DNA of 32,862 bases from positions 1 to 32,862 of the forward strand of contig NZ_JAIUZY010000021.1 in the NCBI RefSeq assembly GCF_020171625.1, in the 5' to 3' direction. The notes below the pieces were generated by a model. That model was not told where the DNA came from and searched no databases. It saw only the letters and a list, made by a program, of their open reading frames with translations. Shown here in pieces: positions 32,170-32,862 of this stretch (position 1 is its first letter; the number at the start of each line of letters is the position of its first letter). Origin of the DNA: Salipiger bermudensis (GTDB lineage: Bacteria > Pseudomonadota > Alphaproteobacteria > Rhodobacterales > Rhodobacteraceae). The position numbers were made by a program, and so were the translations under genes.

Positions 32170-32538
32170 GTGACTTTAACTTCAGAAGACAGGGCCGCTC
32201 TGTTGGCGCTGGAAGAAGCGCTTTGGCGAGCCGAAACACGCTTTGATCCGGTCCTCATGGATCAAACCTTTTCTTCGGACTTTTTGGAGTTCGGCAGGTC
32301 GGGGCGCAGATATGAGCGGGCGGAAATGATATTTGATCCCGATCAAAAGGCTGAGATCAGAGCAGTTTTACCTCTGCCGGACTATTCTGTAGCTATGGTC
32401 GCTGCGGATGTAGCCCTTGCGACTTACACGAGTGAGGTAAGATACGGCGATGAAGTCGAAGCAGGACGCCGTTCGTCGCTATGGGTGAGAGAAGGCGGTC
32501 GCTGGCAACTTCGGTTTCATCAAGGAACACCTTGCTAA
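32170..32538 (+). CDS. NTF2-like / DUF4440-type protein
   Basis: A 122-residue protein with the cone-shaped SnoaL/NTF2 pattern. An N-terminal helix pair (ALLALEEALWRAETRFDPVLMDQTFSSDFLEFG in outline) is followed by GRRYERAEMI and antiparallel strands (ALATYTSEVRY, SSLWVREGGRWQLRFHQGTPC). The last motif, W-x-x-x-FHQGTP, is typical of DUF4440 proteins of this type. The start codon is GTG, preceded by GGAG at 32159-32162; no in-frame ATG precedes the conserved part. The role is unknown: family members bind or isomerise small molecules or act as toxin-like or stress proteins. Confidence 0.8.
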   Translation: MTLTSEDRAALLALEEALWRAETRFDPVLMDQTFSSDFLEFGRSGRRYERAEMIFDPDQKAEIRAVLPLPDYSVAMVAADVALATYTSEVRYGDEVEAGRRSSLWVREGGRWQLRFHQGTPC

Positions 32539-32743
32539 CGGGAAGTCACCGCACATCCGCCTATCGTCAAAGCAGTCCTTCGCGCAAGTTGCAGCATTCG
32601 GTAAGTTGGGCTCAGACCGGACATGCGGCGGTGCAGCGTGCTGGTCACCCAGGCAAGTGGGTATGCCCGACGCGATCGGCCCTTTGCGGTCATTGGCCAG
32701 GATCATTATTGCCGCAGCGCGCCTTCCCCTTACCGGACCTTCC
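32539..32743. other. Non-coding tract next to the right IS
   Basis: About 205 nt between the NTF2-like gene and the right-hand IS end, with no supported gene. It contains GCAGCATT (32591) and GCGGTGCAGC (32628), words also seen in the 31928-32169 gap in the other order. It looks like mosaic remnant DNA. Confidence 0.35.
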
Positions 32744-32862
32744 TGGCCTGCTGCTGGTTCCGTGGACACAGAGTTAGGTTTGCACAGCGCGGTCCTCGAA
32801 CGCCATAGGGCTGAGATAGCCCAATTTTGAGTGGCGTCGTCTCGGATTGTAGAAACGCTCGA
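32744..32862 (-). mobile_element. 3' end of a second IS3-family element (right edge)
   Basis: On the minus strand the transposase end is followed by CTCTGTGTCCACGGAACC and a terminus whose inward sequence begins TGGCCTGCTGCTGG (32744 onward), like the ends of one IS3 subgroup. This differs from the left-edge element (TGAATAGCCCCG), so the two are different insertion sequences. The rest of the element is outside the window, and the boundary at 32744 is approximate. Confidence 0.65.
32774..32862 (-). CDS. IS3-family transposase OrfB, C-terminal fragment (partial)
   Basis: The minus-strand frame encodes ERFYNPRRRHSKLGYLSP followed by MAFEDRAVQT and a TAA stop codon (32776-32774). This is the standard C terminus of IS3-family OrfB. 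Only 28 residues lie in the window. It faces inward, opposite in direction to the left-edge transposase. Confidence 0.85.
   Translation of the reverse strand, partial: ERFYNPRRRHSKLGYLSPMAFEDRAVQT

Overview
The window reads as a GC-rich alphaproteobacterial chromosome segment, most likely from the Rhodobacteraceae (Roseobacter group). The evidence is the conserved order rpmH-rnpA-yidD ... yidC-MOSC-engB-argB, a fused MnhA/B (Pha-type) antiporter subunit, an fdsGBA-fdhD-fdsD NAD-dependent formate dehydrogenase operon, a FYDLN acidic protein, and an intergenic hairpin/motif of a kind I recall from this family. The species cannot be fixed from the sequence.

Layout. 1-1176: the 3' end of an IS3-family element abuts a DMT/EamA transporter that has lost its N-terminal half, followed by about 690 nt with no convincing gene. 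1177-4869 (minus strand): tRNA-Arg(ACG), and an apparent operon of a TVP38/TMEM64 membrane protein, a lipoamide-dehydrogenase-like flavoprotein without the catalytic His, and a membrane histidine kinase. 4985-12521: a well-formed promoter drives rpmH-rnpA-yidD; then come sodC (minus strand), ttcA, a degenerate-GGDEF/EAL protein and yidC-MOSC-engB. 12656-14249: argB and a SixA-like phosphatase.

14271-20308 (minus strand): a complete six-gene multisubunit cation/H+ antiporter operon, mnhA(B)-C-D-E-F-G. A LysR regulator gene (20548) diverges from it and lies directly upstream of the formate dehydrogenase operon (21532-27603). FdsG, FdsB and FdsA form the soluble NAD-linked molybdoenzyme, FdhD sulfurates its cofactor and FdsD is the small accessory protein. 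A repeat-like intergenic segment splits fdsB from fdsA. A GntR/FCD regulator and a YgjP-like metallopeptidase follow on the minus strand.

29268-32862: a FYDLN acidic protein, tRNA-Ala(GGC), a small P-loop ATPase, then a less GC-rich, gene-sparse stretch with a DUF4236 membrane protein, an NTF2/DUF4440-like protein and several non-coding tracts. It ends in the 3' end of a different IS3-family transposase on the minus strand. This tRNA-proximal, IS-bounded end is the most accessory-looking part.

I did not find a clear new defence or biosynthetic system. The best leads are the TVP38-flavoprotein-kinase operon, the DUF4236 gene next to the tRNA, and several palindromic candidate regulatory sites.
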